Made by a program: the position numbers and the translations under genes
Shown here: positions 10,962 through 22,762 of the stretch, one piece after another
Layout of the letters: every line of letters starts with the position of its first letter
How positions within the stretch are numbered: the first letter of the stretch is position 1
Source: Culex pipiens pallens
Taxonomy: Eukaryota > Arthropoda > Insecta > Diptera > Culicidae
Reading direction: 5' to 3'
Assembly (NCBI RefSeq): GCF_016801865.2
Contig: NC_068937.1
Coordinates: 98,977,437 to 99,041,436 of the forward strand
DNA: 64,000 bases
Notes under the pieces: generated by a model
The model's database searches: none
Told to the model about the DNA's origin: nothing
Seen by the model: the letters and a program-made list of their open reading frames with translations, nothing else

Positions 10962-12708
10962 GGGAGGCTAAAATTTGTTTTATTTTTCTAATGATTATTC
11001 GAATCCAACTGCAAATTTGTGTTCACTTCAGCATACAAATAAAATATACCAATGATTCCTACCATTTCCCCGCCAATGCCATCTCATCCTGCTGACCATC
11101 ACCAACGACGACGCCGACGACGATGAGAACGTTTGTTCTGCTGATGGCATTGGTGACTACGACGAGGGCTATTATAAAACGACGACGGTGCATGGTAAAC
11201 TTTCTTCCAGCAAAACCCATCTCTGCATTGGTCAGAGTTGCATCCGTGGGAGTACTGAAGGGGGGCCTTCCTCCCAACCCCACACACACACACACGTGGA
11301 TGAGTGTATATGTCACCCAACCTCCCCGCTCTTAAATATATGGCCCAGCTGACCACCACTTCTTCCTTCGTAGACCGTTGCGTTGCGTCGGCCTGTTCCG
11401 TGGAGACTGACGAGGTGGAGTTGGTGGCGCCCTGGCCCAAGATGAAGAAGAGTGCATCGAGATTGCATTTCGCTTCCCCGACGACGACGGCGTCCAACGG
11501 TTGGCCTCGTCCAGGTCAGGTCCCCAAAAAGGAAGAGTTCTCTGCACAAGATGTGGGCAGATTGGAGAAATTGGTTCTCGTCCTGCTGCTGCTGCTGTTG
11601 TTGAGGAGTGCATCCTGGAACACGATGAGTCCGGTCAAGATATGCAAGACGCACTCGAAGCCGACGACAAACCTCCGGGGTCCGAGAGGTGCCTAATTCG
11701 AGGGAGGTTGGAACCGGCCAGGGGGGGGCACGGGGACATGATTAAAGAAGTTTGGTCAACCGGCTATGCTCTGGTTGTTTTTCACCCGAGACTACGACGA
11801 CGACGTTTGGCCAAATAAGGATGCTTCGTCGTCGTCGTACATGCGTCACCTTCATCTTCCGGAATGGTCCTCTGGAGAAGGTTCGTTTTGCGGGAATATG
11901 CCTACCGGCGAACGGGACGTCAAGTGCGGAACCGGTGCAATTTACAGAAGGCTTTTGCTCGTCTTGTTGAGAAGAATCTAGAAGAAGGTACTTGTTTTCT
12001 GTTTATCGATCGAATTTCTGGGGATTTGAGCACTTTGAATTCTAATCCGCATCTGGAATTGTAGAAAATGTTTGTTTTTTTTTGGATCAATTAATTCCAG
12101 CTTGTTTTAAAGACACTTAATTAGTGGATATTTCTTTTACTTTTTTTAAATCCAAAAAACCTTTTTCATCTGCTGTTCCATAGACAGGAAACTCCACACA
12201 TCGCGTATCGCGTATTGATTTTCCAACCAAATCTCTCCCCATTACCAACCCTAGTCGAAACCACGCGTTTTCCTCAGGTTGCAAAAAGACGCATAACTTC
12301 CCCCTTCCACCCCTCCATCCCAATCACCTTCTATTGTCTTTTCTCTCAATACGCAACGAAATCCTACCCCGCACAGGATGAGGAGGATGAGCTCACCCAC
12401 TTTTTACTCATTAGTTGTCCACCTCCCAAAACCACCCCACGCTTAAACACATACAAACAAACACACACACACACGTGTCGCGTCCAATTTAGCGATGGTC
12501 CGCGTCCGTTCGTCGTCGGAGTTGCTGTCGCCAAGTGCGTGTGTGCGTTCTCCCAAGGACAAATAGTTTTCTTCTTCTTACTCTTACCGGATCTGCGGGG
12601 TGTCATCAAATAGGTATCCTTATCACGCACCACCTCTTGGTGAGCGTAGGGGTGGTGGGAGAGAGGAAGGAAAACTACGCGCGCGATTTCTAAAAGGAAA
12701 GACATGCA

Positions 12709-12764
<56 letters not shown>

Positions 12765-13134
12765 AAGCTGGGATGCGGAAAATCCCAAAAGCGCGCGCTA
12801 ACAACCGCGCCAAAATCGACCAACTCCACCATCACAACTGCCACCCACTAATTAAGTCCGTGTCCTGCTGTAGGGGCACTGAAAGACTTTTGTTTTGTGA
12901 ATTTTGGGCTTGAAATTTCTAAGGTTTTACGTAAGAATAACCTTTATGTTCATCTTTTTTAAAAAAAGTCAATTCTTTTTTTGTTATTCAAAGGTTTTTT
13001 TTCCTCAACACAACCCTTCATGTGTTCAATTTGAACAAAAGCTTAGAATAAAAATACATGTTCTTTTTGTAATTTTTTAAGGGTTACTTTATAGAATCGC
13101 AATGCTTGAAAAGGGATCGAAAACTTAACCCTCT
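10962..13134. other. unassigned sequence with microsatellites
   Basis: Includes GACGAC- and CTG-rich stretches (11100-11900) that keep overlapping frames open on both strands up to about 130 codons. None shows a domain. Short CA runs occur at about 11282-11295 and 12462-12475. Host exons could be hidden here, but I cannot define any. Confidence 0.4.
12714..12762. repeat. (CA)n microsatellite
   Basis: About 24 perfect CA units. Confidence 0.97.
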
Positions 13135-13138
13135 ACAA

Positions 13139-13734
13139 CCCAACCCCGCCTCTAGACGGGCTTCGATTTAAAAAATCGCCAAAAATCCATTTTTCAACCA
13201 ATTTTTGATTTTCAAAAAGCATTGGAAAGAAGAACTTTTAAAATTTTGGAAAATTTTAGAGTTGGCAGTTTGACTTGTTTGCCAATGTTTTTAAAAGTGT
13301 ATTTTTTTTAGGGGTCAACTTTGGCTGTGTTTTTTACTAACATTTCCTATATTTTAAGTAAAAAGAAGTATGCAGTAATTTTTCTAGTGCCCCAGACTAT
13401 GCCTCTACGCATTTATTTACAATTTAAATGATAATGGTTCCATTTTATAGCAGAAAATGTGAAAAACATGCAAAAAATTGAAAAAGTTACTGTAAAAACA
13501 TGAAAAAATTAGATAGGCAAAATGTAATGATAGGAGGTAGTAGAGTAGGCCAAATACTACCAAAAACAAACATAAACTAAACAAGATAAATGCAAATAAA
13601 AATACTAAAAATGAAATAAGAAAAACATAAAACAAGAGAAGTAAAGTTTTTCGTAGAACAAAAGTTGCTCAAAATGACCTTCTGAACACGGGAAAAATAA
13701 AAAATTTCGAAAAAAAAATTTGGGCAGTAGAGGG
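13139..13734. mobile_element. TTAA-flanked piggyBac-type MITE
   Basis: 596 bp bounded by TTAA on both sides (13135-13138 and 13735-13738). Ends are inverted: CCCTCTACAACCCAA against the complement of TTTGGGCAGTAGAGGG. TTAA targets and CCCT-starting termini are characteristic of piggyBac elements. It encodes no transposase, so it would be non-autonomous. Assignment rests on the ends and TSD only. Confidence 0.8.
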
Positions 13735-14538
13735 TTAATGGGACTGCTCTATATTTGATAGAAATTTCTGCCATGCGATCATTTCCCAAAACGAAATTTG
13801 ATCGCTGACACACAGCGCCTACCATGATCGTTGAGCTTAGTGATTTTTCACGCTCAAAAATTGAAAATTTCACGGGTACCTTAATTTCAAAACACCAAAT
13901 TTCACGGAAATTTCGCGGAACGTGAAAAATATCAAAATAACTATGAAAATTTCATGTTAGACTTTCAGAAAGTACTTTTTATGTTTAATTACATATTATT
14001 TTACAATAAACTAAAAAAATCTTAACATAATTTCAACGTAACACAAAAAATTATTTGATTAATTAAAAAAAATCCACATGGTTTTTGGATGGGCTCTATA
14101 GATATTTTCAAAAAAAAAAATGTAGGACATGCGTATTGTCATTTATTGAGCTGCTTTTTAAATATTCGACTAATATAGCTTAACAGTTTTCACTGATTTG
14201 CTACTAATTTAACATATTTAATTGTATTGAATTTCAAATCAAAGTCAAATTTAACAAAACAATCTTACAATTAAAATAACTTTTTTGCGACATTTTGCAC
14301 AGTAATAATAGCTTTAAGGTTTTTATCTCACTTTTCAAAAACTAAATTAAAAATCAATAGCCAAAAATAATTTAATCTGCAACGAAATCTTCAAAATTTT
14401 ATTCAAAATCAGAAAACAAAAAAAATAACTTCCACGGAAACCATCCACCCAAATAATCAAATATCGTGAAAATTAAACAGGCTCAGAAAAAATCTGAAAT
14501 GTTCTTAAAATGTGATTTTGAAGATAAAAAAAATACAA

Positions 14539-15816
14539 ACTTAATCCACCTATGTGGTTGGAGCCTTCCTCACTCATTACCAACAATGGATGATGTGATG
14601 GGGTTGTACACATCTATTCTTAGATCCGGAATAAAAAATTACATAAATATCACTTAACTGGCCATATCTCGAGACAGGGTTGCCAGATCTTCAATGTTTT
14701 GGACTCGTTGGAGAGGTTTTTTGATAACGTAACCAACGATGGGTCGGATGGTGGATCCGGACATAGTTTACATACATTTACGTGAGATCCGGCTTCAAAA
14801 AAGTACATAAATGTCACTTAAGTGGCCATATATCGAGACAGGGTTGCCAGATCTTCAATGTTTTTGACTCGTTGGAAAAGTCTTTTAATAATCCAACCAA
14901 CGATGGGTCGGATGGTGGATCTGAAAATAGTTTACATACATTTAAGTGAGATCCGGCTTCAAAAAAGTACATCAATATCACTTAAGTGGACATATCCCGA
15001 GGCAGGGTTGCCAGATCTTCAATGGTTTGGACTCGTTGGAAAGGTCTTTTGATAATCTAACCAACGATGGGTCGGATGGTGGATCCAGACATAGTTTGCA
15101 TACATTTAAGTGAGATCCGGATATATGTGAAAACACATCTTTATACAAAACTTTTGAACTACTAATCGAAACTTCAATCTGTATAAAACACGATCTCTGA
15201 GACCCTAAACCAAGTCAAATGCAACAGGTTCAGGTCAAATCGGTTCAGCCAGTGCCGAGAAACATGAGCTAGTTTGTTGGTCACATACATACATACACAC
15301 ACATACACACATACATACACACATACATTTGTTCAGTTTTTGATTCTGAGTTGATATGTATACATGAAGGTGGGTCTACGACATTTTTATACAAAGTTCA
15401 TTTTTAGAGCAGGATTATAGCCTTACACAGCAAAAAATCCGATGGTGAAATCGCAAGCAAAAGCATGCACATCACCTTCGTCAAAAAAGACACTTAATAT
15501 TACACACTGCATGTAAAAATTTTGTAAACACAAAAAAAAGTTGCAACCGACGGGATTCAAACCAAGCACCAACAGTAAGGACTGGCGCCTTAGCCCACTC
15601 GGCCACCAGACCGATGAAGAATTGAAAGGATAAACGCATATATGAGCTTGACATTTCGGTCAAGTAGGTTTCCCATACTGATGGGCTACATATTTCAGGA
15701 TGTAATATTACACAGAATTTCATAAAATAATGCAAAATTTATTTTACACCCAGGCCTTTTACACGCAGCTGGATTACAGCTTTATTTGCTGTGTTACCTC
15801 AGTGAGGAAGGCAAAA
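14539..15816 (+). mobile_element. CCTTCCTCAC element with 164-bp internal tandem repeats (copy A)
   Basis: Starts ACTTAATCCACCTATGTGG, followed by GAGCCTTCCTCACTCATT, and ends CCTCAGTGAGGAAGGCAAAA. CCTTCCTCAC at the left and GTGAGGAAGG at the right are inverted. Inside are three tandem units of about 164 bp starting near 14660, 14823 and 14985 (each with GACAGGGTTGCCAGATCTTC), then an ACAT-rich stretch (15288-15325). A tRNA-bearing MITE is inserted near the right end. Non-coding. Confidence 0.8.
15426..15793. mobile_element. CACAG-family MITE with tRNA-Leu-like module, copy 2
   Basis: 368 bp, the same length and ends as the copy at 10592. Flanked by TTA on both sides (15423-15425 and 15794-15796). 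Removing it restores the CCTTACCTCAGTGAGG seen in the host repeat family, which marks it as a clean later insertion. Confidence 0.88.
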
Positions 15817-16203
15817 CTATTTTTGACGTAGACTACGTCTTTGTCGAAGGTACTGGGGTGCCATTCCAAAAAAACCCGGCCCGAAGGCCCAGGAATACTG
15901 CGTCATCCGTCAAACGCTTATATCTTCCTTCCCTCTAATCGAATCGACACGATTTATGTTCAATTCGATTCGAAAATTATTCAGCAATTTGCTATAAAAC
16001 TTTCATTGTTGGCAAAATAGTTTAACTATTGAAACAATTGAATGTTTTAAAATGTTTTCAAAATGCAGAGATTTTGCAAGCAAAATGAGCGCTTCCCACT
16101 CACGGACGGGAATGTCAAGTACCTATTTTGAGGGGAAAATCACTCGAGCACCGCGACCGAGTGTCGGTCGCGAAAAAGGAGGGGAAGTAGCGGGCCGAAT
16201 TCA

Positions 16204-16240
16204 TATATAAGAACGCGCGCCAGAGCCCATTCTATCATTC
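16204..16240 (+). promoter_or_regulatory. TATA plus initiator core promoter candidate
   Basis: TATATAAG at 16204-16211 and an arthropod-type initiator TCATTC at 16235-16240 (A at 16237), about 33 bp apart. This is canonical Pol II spacing. It is followed by CAG-rich and GAGAGAGAG sequence (16258-16345) and a GC-rich leader to about 16615 with no convincing ORF. It may be a solo LTR or a retroelement leader. I could not find paired LTR ends or a TSD. Confidence 0.5.
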
Positions 16241-16829
16241 ACGTCTCAGACGTCGGACCAGCAGCAGCAGCAGGAAAGCTCAGCCAAGAGCAGCAGCAGC
16301 AGGAGAGAGACCAGAGCAGCAGCAGCAGGAGAGAGAGGGACCAGAACTGCAAAAGAAGTGCGCATCGCCTTCTCGTCGTCACCGTCAGCCAGTTGCCTCT
16401 CGACGGCCGGACCGTTTGGATCGTCCCACCCGGGACGAGGCAGCAACAAGATGAGGCGCGCGCCTGCTGCCTTCTCGCCGAAAAGTTGCCTCTCGTGGGT
16501 CAAGCCGTGGTTGTGAAACTTCCAAATTCTAGTTGTAAACTTCCCAACTCCTCGGAGTTGCCTCACTCCCCGTCCCTCGTCCCACCCGGGGCGAGGCAGC
16601 GCAATGAATAATTACAGTTTAAATTTCAGGAACAAATTTTGGTTTTCGGGGGCGACGGACTGCACAGCTTTCTGAGGCTGCTCTCGCCCCCAACCCCTCT
16701 CCCTTCCCCTCATTCTGCTACCAAACATTCATTCGGTTCGCGAAAAAATCGTTTTTCGTTCTTCTCTTTCCTTCCTCCATTCGATGTTGTCTAGTCAAAG
16801 ATTTATCAACACATTCAAAGTATGTTTAC

Positions 16830-16984
16830 CACTAGCGTGCACAGGGTGGGGCAACATGGGGCAACTGCCCCACCATCCTCAGAAATTTATTCTAAATTTG
16901 GTCAGGGGGTGTCCACAAATGACGTATTTTTCAAAACGTCTATATTATTGCCCCACCTTCCTCAAAGAGTTGGGCACGCTAGTG
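16830..16984. mobile_element. 155-bp hAT-type MITE
   Basis: Ends CACTAGCGTGC and GCACGCTAGTG are perfect inverted repeats. The flanks are the 8-bp duplication ATGTTTAC at 16822-16829 and 16985-16992. The inner sequence has GTGGGGCAA/TTGCCCCAC inverted segments. Non-coding. Confidence 0.88.
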
Positions 16985-16992
16985 ATGTTTAC

Positions 16993-18735
16993 ATGGTAGC
17001 TGCGGATTGTTCGCATTAGATTTGCCATCTCTTTCTAGTAAAAGTCAACTCTATCGGAATTCAATTCGAATCGTATATAAATTCCGTTTTCACAACCGGT
17101 ACGTACACGGTCCGTTTGAATTTACTAGGTGTCGGGGGGTCCATCTCGCATTCACGATCTTTTCCGTTAATGTATTTCAAGTATCTAGCTATTTCATCAA
17201 AATTAAGAAATGGAAAACTCTGTGTCCACATTTCAAAACTTTACGTAGTCTACGCCATTCCGGTTATGTCTGTGACTGGGTGCAGAATAGTGGTTCGCAA
17301 AGCGGCCTCAATTTAGAACTGTCAAAGCGGAACCAATTTACTATTCGCAAAATGATACCAAGAAGTGGCAAGTATTGTAATCCCTCTTTAAATTATTTTA
17401 AAAGGAATAAAAAATCCTAGAAATCGAGATTGGCATATTTCGTCGCTAACATTTCAATAAGCGCTATTTTTCAAGCAAAACCTATTTTTATGACACTTTT
17501 TTAAATGTTCGCGACGAATCAATAATAACTATAGATAGCATCTGCCAAATAATATTGAATAATCTTACTCCGACATTATCACTGCGCTTCAAAGATACAT
17601 AATCTCGGAACTTCCATTCAGTTGCTCTTCTGATTCACAAAATTCCACCTTTTTTGACGCTATTTTTCGTCACGTGGAGAACAAAAAAGGCCTCTTTTGG
17701 CCATCGTTGGGCATCGTTTAGTCAACAAACAAAAAAGCGCGAAGCACTTAATTTTTCAGCAAAACTTTAAAATCAACTGATCTAAAATGTTTCAGAACAA
17801 GTCACTTCAGCAGCAAAAAATATGTCACGCTTGAGTTTGAACATAGTCTTCTACTTTGTTTATGTTTACAGCTGTAATGCAGTTGTAGTAGTGAGGAGCA
17901 GTGGGGACCATTCAAAAATCACGTTACGCATTCTGTCTTTTCAGCACCCAGGTCTGTGACAAAACTACTTTGACTTTTTTAATCTTGAATAAACTAAGCA
18001 TGAATCTTTCAACATCTTTTAAAATTATATCTTTCAAAATTCAAATTAAATAATAGCTAAATTGTAATAATGCCGAATGAAAAAAAGTTAAATTCAGATA
18101 GTTTCCTAAGAAAACTGATAAACTATTGTTTATAGTATCAAGAAAATAGCAATCTATTTTCTCAATATTTTTCTTCCTCTTCTCTGATGGAATTAAATTT
18201 TTCAATCTATTTTTTTGCTCCTGCGGATATATAATTAATCGGAAGAAAAGGGTAAGACGACTATATTCACTGAATGTGAATATTTGCTTCTAATTGATTT
18301 CTAAAAATCAGTACAGCTTAAAAAATCTGTGCAATCTTTAAAAAATAATCACGATATACTTGTTTAGTAAATTTAAAAAAGTTTTGGTTGAAAGAGACAA
18401 AATTTATTAAAAAATAAATTCCTTAAATATGTTTTCTTCTTTGACTGATTTTTGTTAACATCATTTAAGTATTCACAGAATTCACTTCTCAGTAAATGTT
18501 GTATCAATTTCATGTTAAAGTTTGTTTTGCTAAAAATTCTTCAAATGGTTCATACGCTTTTCAATTTAAATCTTATAAAATTTACATAAAGGTCTTTATG
18601 ATTGAAATATTTATTATGTTGTTATTTTAATGAATTGATTTGAGACAATTGATAAATTTCAAGGGATTTCACGGAAATCTTCAAATTTCACGATTTTCAC
18701 GCAGTCCGCGAAATCGTGAAAATTCACTAACCCTA
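16993..18735. other. AT-rich interior of the 4.9-kb unit
   Basis: No domain or codon signal. The longest frames (about 137 codons near 17007-17420) have no recognisable product. Ends in the inverted TTTCACG-rich terminus described for the hAT-type unit. Confidence 0.45.
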
Positions 18736-19052
18736 ATGATCGTCACTGCTTGGCGAAGGTCGGTGAACGTAAACGGGTAATTCTCTACCAACTCACACGA
18801 AATCGGGAAAAGTTGCCCCGACAACTCTTCGGTTTGCGTGAAACTGTTGTTCTAAGGAGTAACTTTTGTCCCTGATCACGAATCCGAATTTTGATATCTC
18901 GTGACGGAGGGGCGGTACGACCCCTTCCATTTTTGAACATGCGAAAAAAGAGGTGTTTTTTTAATAATTTGCAGCCTGAAACGGTGATGAGCTAGAAATT
19001 TGGTGTCAAAGAGACTTTTATGTAAAATTGGACGCCCGATTTGATGGCGTAC

Positions 19053-20882
19053 CCGAGCAGACGGAAATAACTTGGGAAGGTCAGTTTTTGATATTGTGAG
19101 AAGATCGAAATATGTTATTGGGATGATCGGATTAGTTGTTAAAATAACAAAAATCAATAACAAAGATTTGTTCGAAGAATAACTTAAACTGTTATTATGT
19201 TGTTATTGCAATAACAAACCAATAACAAAGAAGGAATCATGAAAGTGGAGGTGGAGCAGCATAATAATAAAAATTGTTATTGAACTTGTATGTCTCCATA
19301 ACAAAAAAAGTGATTGTTTTGGTTTATTTGCCATTTGCAAATAAACCTGCAGTTGCCATAACTCTTCTGTACTAGTCAGGGCTGCAGAGTCTGGTTCCTT
19401 GAAGCGACTTTGAATCCATACTTTGGAGACAACTCCGACTCTGAATGCAGGATATGACGTCAACGCCGACTTCAGCTCTCCAAAAATACCCGACTTCACA
19501 GATTCCGACTCCAAGTGAAAGTTGCTGAAAATTAGCTGAATCCGATGCCGTCTCCGAGGTCTCACTCCAGCTCGAACTTCAACGCTCCTCGCTCTGTGAA
19601 AATAATAACAGTTTTTGTTATTCACATTTCAAAAATTCTCAATAATTAAATCAATTCCCCTAGAGAATATAACAAACTTAAAAAAAAACAACTTGCAAAA
19701 GTTAATTTTATCAGATTAATTTAAGCTTAAGGACCCCATTTCATGGTTAAATAAATGACCACGATTAAATTGGTCAAAATTATTCCATAGTTCTAGCCAA
19801 TTTTAGTAAAGTCCTTTAGGGGGTATATCAAATAATTAAAAAAATCAGCTTACAAAATTTCAACTCTTTAGAATAATTTCAGCTTAAGGACTCCATTTCA
19901 TGGCCAAAATAATTACCCCGATGAAAATGATCAAAATTTTCCCATAGTTCCACTAGCCAATATTAGCAAAGTCCCTTAGGGGGTATATCAAATAATTAAA
20001 AAAAATCAATTTTCAAAATTTCTACTTTTTAGAATAATTTTAGCTTAAGGACCCCATTTCATGGCTAAAATAATGACCCCGACGAAAATGGTCAAAATTA
20101 TCCCATAGTTCTAGCCAATTTTAGCAAAGTCCTTTAGGGGGTATATCAAATAATTAAAAAATCAACTTTCAAATTTTCAATTTTTTAGAATAATTTTAGC
20201 TTAAGGACCCCATTTCATTGTCAAATTAATGACCCTGACGAAATTGGTCAAAATTATACCATAGTATAAGCCATTTTAAACAAAGTCCCTTAGGGGGCAT
20301 ATCAAATAATTAAAAAAAATCAACTCTCAAAATTTCAACGTTTTTGAATAATTTAAGCTTAAGGACCCCATTTCATGGTTAAATAAATGACCACGATTAA
20401 ATTGGTCAAAATTATTCCATAGTTCTAGCCAATTTTAGTAAAGTCCTTTAGGGGGAATATCAAATAATTTAAAAAAAACAACATTCAAAATTTCAACTTT
20501 TTAGAATAATTGTAGCTTAAGGAGTGGGGCTCATGGCCAAAATAATGACCCCGACGAAATTGGACAAAATTATATCAAAGATCTAAACATATTTAACAAA
20601 AGAAAGAATAATAACAGATTTTGTTCGGTCAGAATACCAAACGAATAACAAATCTTGTTATAAGAAGAGTTTTTTAAATGTATAACATTTCCTCTTATTA
20701 GCGTGTTATTAAACATTTTCAGTATAATATCACTTCAATACCAAATCTTGTTATTTTATCAGAAACTGTTATTATTTTTTCTTCTTGAAGTTGAAGTTCA
20801 GGATAAAATAATAACACTTTTTGTTATTTTAACAGGATTTGTTATTGAAATATTATTAATTTTGTTATTACCGTCTGCCCGG
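19053..20882. mobile_element. 1.83-kb non-autonomous DNA element with 4-bp GTAC TSD
   Basis: Ends CCGAGCAGACGGAAATAAC and, inverted, CCGGGCAGACGGTAATAAC. GTAC lies on both sides (19049-19052 and 20883-20886). The related repeat at 45270-45290 shows the uninterrupted GGCGTACTCAGAATTC-type site (complement), confirming an insertion. The subterminal parts are rich in TTGTTATT/AATAACAA. The middle is a tandem array. No transposase frame, and I cannot name the superfamily. Confidence 0.85.
19728..20600 (+). repeat. about 158-bp tandem repeat, about 5.5 units, inside the GTAC element
   Basis: Units begin at CTTAAGGACCCCATTTCATG near 19726, 19885, 20043, 20200, 20357 and 20516. Each carries TCAAATAATTAAAAAA and AAGTCCYTTAGGGGG. 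Units differ by scattered substitutions. Confidence 0.9.
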
Positions 20883-21185
20883 GTACTCAGAATTCCGAAA
20901 AAACGTATTTTTCATCGAAAAAAAAAACACTTAAATAGTTTTAAGAACTTTGCCATTTTCCGTTACTCAACCATATTTTTTTTTTTGGATCAGTCATTTT
21001 AAGGGAAATTTAATGTACTTTTCGAATCTACATTGACCCAGAAGGGTATTTTTTTCATTTAGAACATTTTTTTTCATTTTAAAATTTCGTGTTTTTTCTA
21101 ACTTTGCAGGGTTATTTTTTAGAGTGTAACAATGTTCTCCAAAGTTGTAGAGCAGACAATTAAAGAAAATTTAATACAGGAACAT

Positions 21186-21376
21186 ATGGGGTTTGCTTAA
21201 AAACATCACGAGTTATCGCGATTTTACGAAAAAAAAAGTTTTGATAATGTTACTTTTTGCGTCGTCCGTGTCTGTCGCGGGTGACGATGAACGGCCATGT
21301 TCAACGACGACTAACTTTTTGAAAACTTTTTTTTCGTAAAATCGCGATAACTCGTAATGTTTAGAAGCAAACCCCT
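21186..21376. repeat. hairpin around ATCGCGAT-containing arms
   Basis: The left arm GAGTTATCGCGATTTTACGA pairs with the right arm TCGTAAAATCGCGATAACTC. Outer GGGTTTGCTT and AAGCAAACCCC also pair. The loop contains GTCTGTCGCGGGTGACGATG, shared with 44860-44890. Confidence 0.8.
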
Positions 21377-22158
21377 TGAGCAATTCGCTACAAAATCGAC
21401 CGATTTCGACCATTTTTATTTTTTGTATTTTGTTATTTGGCTCAAACTTTGTGGGGGTCTTCCCTATGACCAAAGAAGCTATTTTGCGACATTGGTTCAC
21501 CCATACAAGGCTCCATACAATTATGGCAGCTGTCCATACAAAAATGGTACGTAAATATTTAAACAGCTGTAACTTTTGAGTGAATTTTCTGATCAATTTG
21601 ATGTCTTCGACAAAGTTGTAGGTATTGTTGAGGACTATTGAGAAAAAATAGGTACACGGAAAATGAAATTTGACGATTTTTTATTAACTTTTTTTTCACA
21701 AAAACTCAATTTCCCAAAATACATATTTTTTGATTTACAAGATTTTTTGAAATGTTTTAGGGAACAAAAACCCGCAACTTTTGAGCTATAGAGAAGTATG
21801 GTCAAAAAATCTACCTCAATCGAAATTGAAATCGAAAAGTACTATACAGATTTTTTAATTTAATAAATGGCTCCGTTTTCTAGATATAGCCATAGCAAGT
21901 TTGATTTTAACAAAATATTTGCAGTTTTTCGATTTTTAAAAATAGTGACCATGAGTGACCACCTCTAAAAGAATTTTTTTTTATGCTTAGAAAATTTGCT
22001 ATGAAATTGTCTAAGAGACATTGAAGGTTGGACCCATGGTTGCTGAGATACAGCAGTTTAAAGAAAAAGAAACAGGAAAATTGAAGTTTTGTAAGTCTCA
22101 CCAAAACAACCCACCATTTTCTAATGTCGATATCTCAGTAACTAATGGTCCGATTTTC

Positions 22159-22762
22159 TAATCTAATCTAATCTAATCGAACACAAGCGCAGCCAGTCCG
22201 AAGAAAGCATCCGGGAAGAACTTATGGTTAGATTACGCCTCAAGTTCTTTCTTGTCATTATTAATGATTGCAGTACTTTCGAGAACCCCCGAAATGTATT
22301 ACACTCACTAAAGCGGCCCGGCCTACTGCGTTGCATTAACCGCAAGAGACAGATTCTATGAACGGAACCCACATTTCATGGAATCATCAGGGGAAGAAGA
22401 AGAAGTGAGGACATACCGTACCAACCACTTCGAGTTATTTATAGAATATGGTGTGTAGTGTGTGTAGGGGAATCGTTGGGAAAGGGATTGTTGTATTATA
22501 TAGTAAATGACCTTGTGACATTATTTCACCACTACTGATTTATTCACTCAAGGGGTGTCAACCCCTCGGTGGCCGAGTGGCTAGAGCATCTGATTACCAA
22601 TCCAAAGGTGTGATTCGAATCCCACCTGATTCCATGTGTTTTTTGTTCATATTCAAAGTTCAATTATAGTCGAATAATTTCAAGGAGACCGGTCAGGAAT
22701 CGAACCCGGAACCTTCCGCTTATGAGGCGGGATCCGTAGCCATTAAGCCACGGGCCGGTCTC
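22159..22762 (-). mobile_element. SINE-like retroelement with two tRNA-like regions
   Basis: Flanked by a 23-bp direct repeat (22136-22158 and 22763-22785, beginning CAGTAACTAATGG). On the minus strand the head (22683-22762) starts GGAGACCGG and closes CCGGTCTCC. It has an A-box-like GTGGCTTAATGG, an anticodon-like loop CTCATAA and a B-box GGTTCGATTCC. The tail is (GATTA)n at 22159-22178. A second tRNA-like stretch in the opposite orientation lies at 22566-22630 (GTGGCCGAGTGGCTAGAGC, then GATTCGAATCCC). Culex SINEs with two tRNA regions (Twin) are known. Whether this is related I cannot tell. Confidence 0.75.

Larger units (their letters stand above)
13832..18735. mobile_element. hAT-type composite element with 8-bp TSD
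   Basis: Flanked by ATGATCGT at 13824-13831 and 18736-18743. The left end TGAGCTTAGTGATTTTTCAC and the inverted right end TAGGGTTAGTGAATTTTCAC match at 17 of the first 21 bases. An 8-bp TSD and (T/C)AGGG-like ends fit the hAT superfamily. The 4.9-kb interior is AT-rich, has no transposase frame, and contains several younger elements (14539-15816, 15426-15793, 16830-16984). The original element was therefore smaller. Confidence 0.6.
18775..21377 (-). mobile_element. GTAATTCTCTACCAAC-end repeat (copy split by another element)
   Basis: The left end GGTAATTCTCTACCAACTCA matches, in inverse orientation, the right end of the copy at 44807-45658 (GTGAGTTGGCGGAGAATTAC). Shared internal stretches include GTCACGAGATATC-like and GGGGCGGTACGACCCCTTCC. 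The body is interrupted by the 1.83-kb insertion at 19053-20882. The distal part contains a foldback (21186-21376). Non-coding. Confidence 0.7.

Noticed and set aside
16113..16615. Solo LTR with TGT..ACA ends
   Set aside because: A TGTCAAG start and a TTACA end can be picked, but the flanking 5 bp do not match and there is no second copy in the window.
22566..22630. A plus-strand tRNA gene
   Set aside because: A- and B-box-like blocks are present, but the anticodon stem does not pair.
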